NCBI GenBank assembly: GCA_036703985.1
Contig: DATNQN010000056.1
Span: 52,807 to 116,806 of the forward strand
Direction of reading: 5' to 3'
Length of the DNA stretch: 64,000 nucleotides
Source of the DNA: Leptolyngbyaceae cyanobacterium
Lineage (GTDB): Bacteria > Cyanobacteriota > Cyanobacteriia > Cyanobacteriales > Aerosakkonemataceae
Shown: in pieces, positions 36,604-44,736 of the stretch
How the letters are laid out: each line of letters opens with the position of its first letter
Numbering within the stretch: position 1 is the stretch's first letter
The notes under the pieces: generated by a model
What the model was told of the DNA's origin: nothing
Databases searched by the model: none
Seen by the model: the letters and a program-made list of their open reading frames with translations, nothing else
Position numbers and translations under genes: made by a program

Positions 36604-37866
36604 TTAAACCTTCCACATCTTAATTATGCCGTTCCTATCCCCGCTCACCACTGTTTTCCCATTTGGGCTGATATTCACCGATTCAATTACATTAGAATAA
36701 TGGCTGGAAGTTTTACCGAGAGTGCCGATCTCTTCTCCTGTTTGCAAATCCCACAATTTAACCGTGCCATCCCAACTGCCGCTAATGATTATTTTGCCAT
36801 CCAAACTGAGAGCCAAAGAAGTGATCCAGTTTTTATGCCCGTTCAGAGAATGTCGTTCTTCTCCTGTTTGCCAATTCCATATTTTAACGGTTTTGTCGTA
36901 ACTACCGCTCACCAAACTTTGTCCGTCGGGCGTAAAAGCAAGCGCAGTCACTTCTCCACCCGGGTAAGGTTGCAAAGTGCGGATTTCTTCTCCCGTTTCC
37001 AAATGCCAAAGTTTAATCGTGCGATCGTGGAAACTCCCGCCAGTAGCCAATATTTTTCCATCTGGGCTGAGGGCGATCTTAGTAATATAATTATGATGTC
37101 CCTTTAAGTTAAAAGCACGAATTTTTTCTTGTTTATTTAAGTTCCAAATAGTAATTTTTTTACCCTGAGTGCCACTGACTAAAGTTTCTTTATTTCCACT
37201 GATGGCAACTGAAACGATCCGCTCTGGATGATTTCGATGGGTGGCGATTTCGGGAATTTTATCTGGGTTTTCAATTAATCTGAAAATTTCTTCGCCACTT
37301 TGCCAATTCCAAATGGAAATCGTGCGATCGTAACTAGCGCTAATTAAAGTTTTTTCATCTAAATTAGAGATTAACGAACAAACCCAAGTGCAATGACTTT
37401 TCAGAGTATGAATTTCTTGTCCTTGCTGTAAATCGTAAACTATAATATTACCCAATTCGCCAGCGCTAAATAAATATTTGCCATCTTGACTAAAAGCAAT
37501 CGCAGTTACATAACCTGAATGTGCATAGAGGAGATTTAAAGATATTGTCCGATAAGTCCATAATGCTTTGATCGCCCCCGGTAATTGAGTATTCTCTAAC
37601 AGGACTCGACAAGCGGCTTTGCGTATTTCTTCAGATTCGTCCTTCAGACATTCGATCGCTAATTCTAAACCAGCTTGACCGTATTTCCCCGTTTCTGAAA
37701 CCGCGATCGCTCTTTGCTGAATTAAAGGACTTGCCAAGCGTCTCTTCACACCTGCCAAACCTCCTAACACCACTGCATCTGAACGCATCGCTACTTGAGA
37801 ACCAAGCACCGCATCATATTCTCTAGGTAAATTAAAATTATCTGTCATCATACTTTTACTACTCAA
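36604..37866 (-). CDS. WD40 protein with N-terminal VLGG/helical domain (copy 2)
   Basis: 420 residues; the start at 37866 could alternatively be the second ATG (MMTDNF). The N-terminus shows YDAVLGSQ and DAVVLGGLAGVKRRLAS, then YGQAGLELAIECLKDESEEIRKAACRVLLEN. A seven-bladed WD40 propeller follows (IIVYDLQ, ISIWNWQ, ITIWNLN, IKLWHLE, VKIWNWQ, VKLWDLQ, IKMWKV). It is a paralogue of the adjacent WD40 gene with a much diverged propeller, implying different partners. It has no catalytic domain. It probably works as a scaffold linked by the shared N-terminal module to the GUN4 and AAA+ proteins (inference). Confidence 0.88.
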   Translation of the reverse strand: MSSKSMMTDNFNLPREYDAVLGSQVAMRSDAVVLGGLAGVKRRLASPLIQQRAIAVSETGKYGQAGLELAIECLKDESEEIRKAACRVLLENTQLPGAIKALWTYRTISLNLLYAHSGYVTAIAFSQDGKYLFSAGELGNIIVYDLQQGQEIHTLKSHCTWVCSLISNLDEKTLISASYDRTISIWNWQSGEEIFRLIENPDKIPEIATHRNHPERIVSVAISGNKETLVSGTQGKKITIWNLNKQEKIRAFNLKGHHNYITKIALSPDGKILATGGSFHDRTIKLWHLETGEEIRTLQPYPGGEVTALAFTPDGQSLVSGSYDKTVKIWNWQTGEERHSLNGHKNWITSLALSLDGKIIISGSWDGTVKLWDLQTGEEIGTLGKTSSHYSNVIESVNISPNGKTVVSGDRNGIIKMWKV

Positions 37867-38383
37867 CTGCTACTAGTTTTACGAACTCCTGTAATTTTGC
37901 GCCTGTTCCCTCAGATAGTTACCCAATCAGTCGATTTTAAATTGAGTGGCATATTCTTCCCATACCCATCTTTAACGCGGAAGTGGGAAATGTCAGACCC
38001 AGATGCAACGGAATTACTTCCGGGAATTTACTTACTTTATAGTAGAACCAGGTAATATATATTGGGTATTTACGCTGAGTTTTTTTTCTTTTAAGTATCG
38101 ATCGCTAGTTACGAGTGTTTAGCCAACAACCCATAATGGGAATTTTTTTACCGTCTATATTTAAATCTTCCCTAGTTTTTTACATTTTGTTTATAAAATA
38201 AAAGATCGGTAACAAGTAATCACTTTATTAATAACAGCAATACATAAATGGAATCTAACTGGGGAGCGATTTACAAAATCTAGTAAATTGGCAAAATAGC
38301 TCTAGTCGATTTGGGAAAAAATTTGGTGCTAGCATAAATATTTAGTTAGATCAAACTGGAAAATAAAATTATTTGGATTTTTT
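37867..38383. other. Intergenic region, divergent WD40 and EAL genes
   Basis: About 520 AT-rich bases between divergent genes, so it should hold both promoters. I see no convincing promoter pair, riboswitch (the c-di-GMP aptamer core is absent), tRNA or small gene. Confidence 0.5.
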
Positions 38384-40111
38384 ATGAAAAATTACCAGCG
38401 AAAATTGTGGCTTTACACCTTCCTATCCCAATTTCCCCGTCCAAAAAGCTACCAGGGCAAAATCATGGCCGTAGCATTTTTGGGAACCCACGTACCGCTT
38501 TTAACACTTTTGGTTTATTTTTTAGTCATCAATTCATTTTCTTTAAATGCGACTCTGCGGATTTTAGGAATCGCATTAATAGCTACTTTAATCGGTACTG
38601 GCATCACGCTATATGCCTTGCACAAATTGCTAACACCGATCGTCCTTACCTATTTAGCGCAAAGAGCATATATTAATGAGAAAAAACTACCAAATTTGCC
38701 GACAAAATATACTGATGAAGTAGGAATTTTGATGGCCGATACGGTACAAACTATTACAAAACTCGATGAAGTTATCGATCATCTGACTAACTACGATGCC
38801 ATAACCAGTCTTCCCAATCGCGTTTTGTTTGCTGAACGTCTCCAGCAAGCATTATTGCGAACGCAGGAAAAAAATCGCTTGTTAGCGGTGATGGCTTTGA
38901 AGTTAAATAACTTCCGGGAAATCAACAATGGCATGGGTAATAGCGCTAGCAATCAGTTAGTCAGAGTAGTGGCACAAAGATTGAGCGGTAGTATATCCTC
39001 TCTCGATCTGCTTTGTCGGATTAGCAGTGATGAATTTGCGATCGCACTTACCGAATTAACAGCATCAGAAGATGTCGTAAGTTTGTGCGAATTACTTTTG
39101 GAAAGACTCGCCTTACCCATTAACTTGAACGGTAATCAAATTACTCCTCTCGCTAGTATTGGCATCGCTATTTATCCCTTTGATGGAGATAGCCCAGAAC
39201 AGTTGTTGCGAAGCGCTCACACCGCCGTCGATGAAGCCGATCGAACAATAGCAAATAACTATCAGTTTTACTCGGCTAACATGAATTCACAATTGCAAGA
39301 ACGATTAGCATTAGAAAGCCATTTGCGTCATGCTTTACAGCGCAACGAACTGCAACTTCACTATCAGCCACGAGTGGACATCCATAACAACACTATCGTG
39401 AGCGTCGAAGCACTATTGCGTTGGCAAAATCGCAAACTCGGATTCGTTTCTCCCGTCAAATTCATCCCCATCGCAGAAGCCAATGGTTTAATTATCCCCA
39501 TTGGTGAATGGGTATTACGCACCGCTTGTACTCAAAACAAACTTTGGCAAGAAGCAGGATTAGAACCGATTCGAGTTGCAGTAAATTTATCAGCCCGTCA
39601 GTTAGCACAACCAAACTTAGTTCAACTCGTCTCCTCTATTTTAGAAGAAACCCAACTTAATCCCGCTTATTTAGAACTGGAAGTAACCGAAAGTTTGATG
39701 ATGGATAATGTAGAAAAATCCATGAGCGTGCTGCAACAATTGCATGAATTGGGTATACAATTAGCACTCGATGATTTTGGCACCGGTTATTCATCTTTAA
39801 ACTATTTGAGGCGTTTTCCCATCGATACTTTAAAAATCGATCGCTCTTTCGTGCGCGAGATCGTTTCTAATTCCCACGATGCAGCCGTTACCAATACAAT
39901 TATCACTTTAGCAAAAAGCCTGGACTTAAATATCACCGCTGAAGGTGTAGAAACCAAAGAACAATACGAATATATCAAAGCCCAAGGATGTCATGAAATC
40001 CAAGGTTACTATTTCAGCCCGCCGATTACCAGCCTTGCGATGACCGCCTTATTAAAGAAAAGCCAAAGATGGGCTTATGCTGGAGATCTCAGGAGTTTGA
40101 TGTCAAGTTGA
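38384..40111 (+). CDS. Membrane c-di-GMP phosphodiesterase with degenerate GGDEF (TM-GGDEF-EAL)
   Basis: 575 residues. Two N-terminal membrane helices (about 28-50 and 58-80) lead to a GGDEF domain (about 135-300) whose active site reads RISSDEF instead of RxGGDEF, so cyclase activity is unlikely. The EAL domain (about 310-560) keeps all expected motifs: VEALLRWQ, VNLSARQL, EVTESL, LDDFGTGYSSL, KIDRSF and AEGVET. The protein should hydrolyse c-di-GMP, with the GGDEF perhaps binding GTP as an allosteric site (known for similar proteins). No periplasmic sensor domain is evident between the helices. Confidence 0.9.
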   Translation: MKNYQRKLWLYTFLSQFPRPKSYQGKIMAVAFLGTHVPLLTLLVYFLVINSFSLNATLRILGIALIATLIGTGITLYALHKLLTPIVLTYLAQRAYINEKKLPNLPTKYTDEVGILMADTVQTITKLDEVIDHLTNYDAITSLPNRVLFAERLQQALLRTQEKNRLLAVMALKLNNFREINNGMGNSASNQLVRVVAQRLSGSISSLDLLCRISSDEFAIALTELTASEDVVSLCELLLERLALPINLNGNQITPLASIGIAIYPFDGDSPEQLLRSAHTAVDEADRTIANNYQFYSANMNSQLQERLALESHLRHALQRNELQLHYQPRVDIHNNTIVSVEALLRWQNRKLGFVSPVKFIPIAEANGLIIPIGEWVLRTACTQNKLWQEAGLEPIRVAVNLSARQLAQPNLVQLVSSILEETQLNPAYLELEVTESLMMDNVEKSMSVLQQLHELGIQLALDDFGTGYSSLNYLRRFPIDTLKIDRSFVREIVSNSHDAAVTNTIITLAKSLDLNITAEGVETKEQYEYIKAQGCHEIQGYYFSPPITSLAMTALLKKSQRWAYAGDLRSLMSS

Positions 40112-40293
40112 AAAATGCGATAAATTATCGATCGCGATCGGGAAAACTTTGGGGAATTAGCGGATTGAAAAGGTAGAAGTAACTCTTAAAAATCTACCCC
40201 TAAACATCCAAAACTCCGCATCCACTATTTTCTCCAGATAGCCAAAGAAGTAACTTATACTTCTAGGCTGCGATCGATCATTTATTGGTACGA

Positions 40294-40608
40294 TTAGCTA
40301 GCAATAAAGGCAATCATCCCTATCAAGGCAACGAACAGGATAGCCCCTATCCCCCATAAGATATAACGCCGCTGCTGTTTTGGTGAGGGATACTCTGCCA
40401 AGGAAATATCAGGCTCAATGGCATAGTTATTATTGATGCCCTCATCGTCTACGGTATAGCCAGGAGCGAGGGGTACATCAGGCAATTTACTGCCATCACG
40501 ACCTATACCTATATTAGCTTGAACCTCAGCAGGTATTAGTTCACTGCCATCACTCGGAGAATGTTTATTAACATTGAGGGTTTTCCCTTTTTGATCGGTG
40601 TAGCGCAT
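40294..40608 (-). CDS. Ssl1498/Psb34-family light-harvesting-like protein
   Basis: 104 residues. A hydrophilic N-terminal part (MRYTDQKGKTLNVNKHSP, with PLAPGYTVDDEGI) is followed by the conserved INNNYAIEPDISLAEYPSP motif and one C-terminal membrane helix (YILWGIGAILFVALIGMIAFIAS). Family members (Ssl1498, Psb34) associate with photosystem II assembly intermediates in thylakoids. It lacks the chlorophyll-binding ExxNGR motif of true HLIPs. It is convergent with the EAL gene, and its upstream region holds a TATAAT-like box (40647-40652). Confidence 0.85.
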   Translation of the reverse strand: MRYTDQKGKTLNVNKHSPSDGSELIPAEVQANIGIGRDGSKLPDVPLAPGYTVDDEGINNNYAIEPDISLAEYPSPKQQRRYILWGIGAILFVALIGMIAFIAS

Positions 40609-40942
40609 AGGTGTATGCCCTCTTTATATATAAGTTGTCTTTCTACATTATAAGCTATTTAAACCACTATTTACTAGGAATGAAAAATTTAAGTTAACAG
40701 ATGTATCTTGTCCAAAAAAATAATTACTTAAAAAAATATCAAATAAAATATATTCACCATCCCAAGGACACATATTTTTCATGTGACGCAATTTCATTTT
40801 TCAGCCTTTTGTAACGATTTAAATCTATTTAATACAACTTATACAACTTAAACATCAATCAAACACTTAGTCAAACATAACTTCTCAAAGGAAGATGTCA
40901 TACTAAACGTTGTTAACAGATTGCACCCAACTAGGAAAACAC
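40609..40942. promoter_or_regulatory. Divergent regulatory region of psb34-like and fasciclin genes
   Basis: Between divergent starts. On the minus strand a perfect TATAAT (40647-40652) lies about 40 bases before the psb34-like ATG; its -35 is unclear. The palindrome CACAT-N7-ATGTG lies at about 40769-40785, and a tandem TACAACTTA pair lies at 40833-40850 upstream of the fasciclin gene. No gene is seen. Site functions are inference. Confidence 0.35.
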
Positions 40943-41344
40943 ATGGCTGATATTGTTGATACTGCTGTTAAAGCTGGTTCTTTCAGCACCCTGGTTACTG
41001 CAATCAAGGCTGCCGAATTAGTAGATACGCTAAAAAGTGCTGGTCCATTCACTGTCTTTGCACCCACTGATGATGCGTTTGCGAAGCTTCCAGCCGGCAC
41101 CGTAGAAGCTTTGCTGAAGGATATTCCGAAGCTCAAGAAAATCTTGCTTTATCATGTCGTTTCAGGCAAGGTAATGGCATCTGATGTCGTTAAGATAAAA
41201 TCAGCCAAAACAGTTGAAGGTTCAGATGTAAAAATTGACGCTTCTTCGGGTGTCAAAGTGAATGAGGCTACAGTTTCAACCCCGGATGTTGGTGCTGATA
41301 ATGGTGTCATCCATATCATTGATACAGTGTTGATTCCAGCATAA
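40943..41344 (+). CDS. Fasciclin (FAS1) domain protein
   Basis: 133 residues forming a single FAS1 domain. The start [24 protein letters not shown] is typical of short cyanobacterial fasciclins, so I use the ATG at 40943 and not the upstream TTG. H1 and H2 motifs are visible ([17 protein letters not shown] and [14 protein letters not shown]), with [15 protein letters not shown] between them. It has no signal peptide, consistent with the cytosolic or non-classically located short form. FAS1 domains mediate adhesion, but the bacterial role is unknown. A strong hairpin follows directly after the stop. Confidence 0.92.
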   Translation: MADIVDTAVKAGSFSTLVTAIKAAELVDTLKSAGPFTVFAPTDDAFAKLPAGTVEALLKDIPKLKKILLYHVVSGKVMASDVVKIKSAKTVEGSDVKIDASSGVKVNEATVSTPDVGADNGVIHIIDTVLIPA

Positions 41345-41350
41345 AAAAAA

Positions 41351-41378
41351 CCCATAGATAGCTAAGACTATCTATGGG
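41351..41378 (-). terminator. Strong intrinsic terminator between fasciclin and Hsp70 genes
   Basis: A perfect 11-bp stem (CCCATAGATAG, 41351-41361, with 41368-41378) and a 6-base loop. On the minus strand it is followed by eight U residues (the A-run at 41343-41350), ideal for ending the Hsp70 operon. On the plus strand only a weaker TCTTT follows, but it may also stop the fasciclin transcript. Confidence 0.85.
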
Positions 41379-41444
41379 GTCTTTATCGATCAAATCTGAT
41401 TGGAGTTGCTATATCTAAAGGATGGATTTCTTACTAATCATCCC

Positions 41445-43007
41445 TTACTGAAGTTTCGCTATTGCCCCTCTTTCCACCAACAATTTACCCGTTAACAAAT
41501 CTTTCACCGTCGCCAACAACATTCGCCCTTGATTCACTTCAAAAATTACTTCAACTCTATCTATTCCCACTTGTCCCGGCGGGTCGAGATGAGCGACGCA
41601 AACTTCTTGATGATGGCTTTCTAAAGAGCGAAATTCTGATTGATGTTGCAGTTGGCTACTAGTCATTCTTCCTTGAGCATCAAACGTTACTTCTGCTTGA
41701 GATGTATCTGCTATTTCCCCAATATCTAAACGAATTTCTCGCTGTCCTTCCAGTGCTACTTGCAATACTAAAGGTTCTTCTCTTCGGCAAGGATATTTGT
41801 TACCTTTTTCAAATAATGGAAAATAGGAATAAGTTTTTAGTTGTGGTTCCCAAAGACGAATTGCATAGCCATGTCGCAAATAATCTTCTACTTCTACTAG
41901 TTGGGGAAGTGTCAAAGCACCGTGGGCGATCGCTTCAAAAGGCTTGCCCACTTTTACTTTAGAACGACCGAAATATGATATGATTAATTGCTGTACTGCC
42001 GGTATTAAACAACTACCTCCTACCAGCGCCACTTGTTCGATATCCGATTTACTAATTCCTTTCCCATAACCAACTGCCATTACTTCATCTAAAGCTTCCC
42101 GCAGTTGTTCTAATAATTGTTGAGATTCCAGAATTTCTTCTAATTCGTCTCTAGTTAACTTTAATTCATGGGCGATAAAATTTTCATCATCAAACCAACT
42201 ATCTTTTGCTTCTGGCGCAGTTGATAGCTGAATTTTCAGTCTTTCTGCTACTTCTAATAAATTTTGCCAGCCAATCTCTTTTACTTCTTGTTTGCTAGAA
42301 TTAATTTGCCGCAAATAATTCTCGACGATCCAAACATCAATATCCACGCCACCGACGTAAGCATCGGACTTGGCGATGACTTCTGCTTTTAATACTTTTT
42401 TACCACCACTAGCGGCAACGGTACGAACTAAACTTAAGTCAAGAGTTCCGCCGCCAAAATCTACTACCAAAACCACAGCACCCGGTCTTTGCACGGCATA
42501 ACCTAATGCGGCAGCAGTGGATTCATCTACTATTTGCACTTCCGGAATATGCAATTTTTCCGCTACATCGCGAAACCAGTCAAGATAGCGCTCAAATGCG
42601 CCAACTGGTACGGTAAAAACTACCCGATCCGGTTGTAAATTTTCTTTAGATAGCTGTTGCCAAATTTCTTTTATAAACGCTTCGGATACTAATTCTGCTG
42701 TATAACTATTGCCATCAATTTGACGGGGTGGCGGCTGAAAGTCGGCAGCTAAGTCACGTTTGAAAGCTTGAAAAAATCGTTGTGGTTGGGAATATCCCAG
42801 GCGTTGCGATCGCACTTGTTCCCCAAACACTAAACTATTCTCTTTCTGCACGTAAACTAAAGTTGGCACTACAAATACTTGACCGCTAGGCGTCTCAAAT
42901 CCTCGCGATATACTATTAAATCTTAGAGTTTTTGGTGTCTGCGTCACCGGATCTATAGTGGAGACAACCGTGTTACTAGTTCCAAAATCAATGGCAATAA
43001 TTGTCAT
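41445..43007 (-). CDS. Hsp70-family protein (DnaK-like, short C-terminus)
   Basis: 520 residues. The actin-fold ATPase has all the hallmark loops: IIAIDFGTSNTVVS (phosphate 1), DESTAAALGYAVQRPGAVVLVVDFGGGTLDLSLV (phosphate 2) and VALVGGSCLIPAVQQLI (adenosine). The C-terminal part (about 390-520) is shorter and diverged compared with the DnaK substrate-binding domain, so it is not the housekeeping DnaK (about 635 residues). It runs with a GrpE-like gene and a DUF2997 gene on the same strand, suggesting a dedicated chaperone with its own exchange factor. The start ATG gives the canonical N-terminus. Confidence 0.9.
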   Translation of the reverse strand: MTIIAIDFGTSNTVVSTIDPVTQTPKTLRFNSISRGFETPSGQVFVVPTLVYVQKENSLVFGEQVRSQRLGYSQPQRFFQAFKRDLAADFQPPPRQIDGNSYTAELVSEAFIKEIWQQLSKENLQPDRVVFTVPVGAFERYLDWFRDVAEKLHIPEVQIVDESTAAALGYAVQRPGAVVLVVDFGGGTLDLSLVRTVAASGGKKVLKAEVIAKSDAYVGGVDIDVWIVENYLRQINSSKQEVKEIGWQNLLEVAERLKIQLSTAPEAKDSWFDDENFIAHELKLTRDELEEILESQQLLEQLREALDEVMAVGYGKGISKSDIEQVALVGGSCLIPAVQQLIISYFGRSKVKVGKPFEAIAHGALTLPQLVEVEDYLRHGYAIRLWEPQLKTYSYFPLFEKGNKYPCRREEPLVLQVALEGQREIRLDIGEIADTSQAEVTFDAQGRMTSSQLQHQSEFRSLESHHQEVCVAHLDPPGQVGIDRVEVIFEVNQGRMLLATVKDLLTGKLLVERGAIAKLQ

Positions 43008-43082
43008 TGGTCATTTGTCATTGGTCATTGGTTATTTGTCATTGGCATTTTCTCCCCATCCCCCCATCTCCCCATCTCCTCC
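43008..43082. repeat. TTGGTCATTTG and C-rich repeats inside the Hsp70 operon gap
   Basis: The 75-base gap between the GrpE-like and Hsp70 genes consists almost entirely of ATTGGTCATTTGTC-type units (43007-43048) and a CCCCATC/CCCATCTCC simple repeat (43056-43082). Both families recur elsewhere in this window. Confidence 0.6.
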
Positions 43083-43607
43083 TCACCCCCTAACTGGCAA
43101 AGTTCGACTAACTTTCGCCGGGGAGAGAATGCGATCGCCTTTTCGATATCCCACAAACCGAATGTAAACCAATTCACCTTCTGTAATGTCACTACTATCA
43201 GGTTGATGCAGTTGGGGATTAAAAGCTACTTCTTCCCAAGCATTACCAATTTTTTCATATCCCCAACTAGTTAAAACATTATCCAAAGGAGTAAACAGCG
43301 AAACCAAATTTTTCGCTGGTAAATCTGGTTTCGCTTCCGTCATTTTGCGGACGCTGGGATAATTAGTTAATAGCGTTTGTAACTGGGAGAAAGTAGCATT
43401 TTGAAAATCATTTTCTAACTGCTTTGATTGCTGTTGTAATTGTGCTTGCAGTCGCAGACATTCTTGCCGCAACTCTTCCATTGCCGCAGTTATATCCTTA
43501 CCTTTAGCAGACTTGCTTTTGTCGGAACGCCGCAGGCTGAAAATTAGCCAAATACTAACCAACCACAAGACGCAACCAAACCAAAACAGATTCGGGTCGT
43601 TTTCCAT
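43083..43607 (-). CDS. Membrane-anchored GrpE-like protein
   Basis: 174 residues from the ATG at 43607 (a TTG at 43616 is also possible). One N-terminal membrane helix (about 7-24, LFWFGCVLWLVSIWLIF) with a basic stop-transfer (RRSDKSKSAKGK) leads to a coiled coil (MEELRQECLRLQAQLQQQSKQLE). A small C-terminal domain ends FNPQLHQPDSS, GELVYIRFVGYRKGDRILSPAKVSRTLP. This resembles the GrpE beta-domain (FDPNLHEAV... GYRLGDRVLRPAMV). Coiled coil plus beta-domain is the GrpE layout, and an Hsp70 gene lies immediately downstream, so I infer a dedicated membrane-localised nucleotide exchange factor. Overall similarity to GrpE is limited. Confidence 0.65.
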   Translation of the reverse strand: MENDPNLFWFGCVLWLVSIWLIFSLRRSDKSKSAKGKDITAAMEELRQECLRLQAQLQQQSKQLENDFQNATFSQLQTLLTNYPSVRKMTEAKPDLPAKNLVSLFTPLDNVLTSWGYEKIGNAWEEVAFNPQLHQPDSSDITEGELVYIRFVGYRKGDRILSPAKVSRTLPVRG

Positions 43608-43618
43608 TATCAACAACT

Positions 43619-43831
43619 CTACATTTCAGTATCAGACTGTTTTTGTTCGTTGATGATGGTTTCCTCATCTTCATAATATTCGGGAAATAGCTTTTGCGAT
43701 TCTACTTTACCCAAAGCACTTTCAATTCCAGAAGTATTTTCCGTACAACTGGCACCAACACCATTGAGAACGGTTTCAATTATCTTGCCATCAGCGCCAA
43801 TGCGATATTCAATCTTTTGATATTGGGCCAT
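43619..43831 (-). CDS. DUF2997 protein
   Basis: 70 residues. It matches the DUF2997 pattern: IEYRIGADGKIIETVLNGVGASCTENTSGIESALGKVESQKLFPEYYE, including the single conserved Cys and the PEYY motif. DUF2997 genes are often found beside Ycf46-type ATPases and DUF1257 genes; here it is instead the first gene of the Hsp70/GrpE-like cluster, 11 bases upstream of the GrpE-like start. The function is unknown. A sulfur or cofactor-related role could be proposed from the conserved Cys but is not shown. Confidence 0.82.
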   Translation of the reverse strand: MAQYQKIEYRIGADGKIIETVLNGVGASCTENTSGIESALGKVESQKLFPEYYEDEETIINEQKQSDTEM

Positions 43832-43856
43832 AATTCAATCGGTAGATTTAGGTTAA

Positions 43857-43961
43857 TTAACTACTTTCTCGATTGTATGCTCGATTTGGCAATTCGTCTG
43901 TTTCCCACATCCCTGCTGGCCCACCTAAGCTGGCGAAAGCAGTTAAACCCGTTGTTGCCAT
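43857..43961 (-). CDS. Possible 34-residue small protein upstream of DUF2997
   Basis: An open frame of 34 codons from ATG 43961, with coding-like composition (MATTGLTAFASLGGPAG, then MWETDELPNRAYNRESS), 25 bases upstream of the DUF2997 gene on the same strand. An in-frame GTG four codons further upstream is another possible start. There is no clear Shine-Dalgarno and I recognise no family. It could be a genuine small gene of the operon or the remnant of a longer one. Confidence 0.3.
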   Translation of the reverse strand: MATTGLTAFASLGGPAGMWETDELPNRAYNRESS

Positions 43962-44736
43962 CCTAATTGCCAGCACAACTCTCGGTCACCCACTTTTTCA
44001 AAGACTTTATCTATCAATCGTACTGCTTTTAACCTATAACTCTAAGTTGCGATCAAAAAATTATTCAACAATCAAACTAAGTAAGGATTAAGTCAACCGA
44101 TTTTCGATTTTTCAATTTTGAGTAAATCCCTAGTAACGTAAGTTGCTAGTTATGAGTTTAAACGTTTAGACACCCCTAAATCCCCGCTTCGCTAGAAAAA
44201 AGAGGGACTTTAATAGTTAGTCCCCCCTTTTTAAGGGCAGGGCTAATTCGTTGTGATGATAGAAAATTATTTTAGATAAATCTCTCTATGGAAAAGTGGA
44301 AAAATTCGGTAAATTTCTCCCCCCTGCTCCCCTGCTCCCCTGCTCCCCTGCTCCCCAAATTTTCTTTCGGTACAATGAATTAGCCCTGCTTTTTAAGGGG
44401 GGTTAGGGGGGAGCGATTGTCACTAGCAACTTGCGTTAGTAGTATTGCAGAATAAGTATATTAATCTTTTTTAATTTATTTCGATGTCGGGAACTAAAAT
44501 CAATAATGATGAATCTTATTTGAATAAAGTCGATCGAATCAGATAGTTATTGATGAAGTAAAGTGTTCGATCTCGTAACAGATTTAAGTGATGGTGCGTA
44601 TAGCCTACGGCATTTAAGAAAAGGCACGAAACTTTAATTATTGGTTTAAATACTAAACTTATCCTCCGTGCCTAACACACCCTACATTTAAATCAAATTT
44701 GATATGGTTTAAATTTGGCAAAAGCCTCGGAGGAAA
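43962..44736. other. Repeat-rich intergenic region
   Basis: About 775 bases without a supported gene. The main content is a nested inverted-repeat element (44130-44442) containing a CCCCTGCTC tandem array. To its right is AT-rich DNA with a GTGCCTAACACACCCTACA fragment (about 44670-44690) of a common cyanobacterial dispersed repeat, then the GGAGG ribosome site of the GerMN gene (44729-44733). Confidence 0.55.
44130..44442. mobile_element. MITE-like element with nested inverted repeats
   Basis: A 313-base non-coding element. Its 21-base ends (44130-44150 and 44422-44442, around AAGTTGCTAGT) match in inverted orientation at 19 of 21 positions. Inside, CCCCTAAATCCCC near 44174 pairs with a GGGG-TTAGGGG stretch near 44400-44411. 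GCAGGGCTAATTCGTTGT (44237-44254) pairs with 44372-44389 with one mismatch. The centre holds a four-copy CCCCTGCTC tandem array (44321-44356). No transposase is encoded, so it would need help from elsewhere. Confidence 0.55.

Noticed and set aside
36592..37107. 171-codon open frame on the plus strand
   Set aside because: It lies entirely antisense to the WD40 gene copy 2 and mirrors its repeated blades; no start signal and no family-like motifs.
37867..38383. Possible c-di-GMP riboswitch upstream of the EAL gene
   Set aside because: The conserved aptamer core sequences were not found.
43873..44091. 72-codon plus-strand frame between DUF2997 and the repeat element
   Set aside because: It is antisense to the better-composed 34-codon frame and runs into non-coding repeat DNA.
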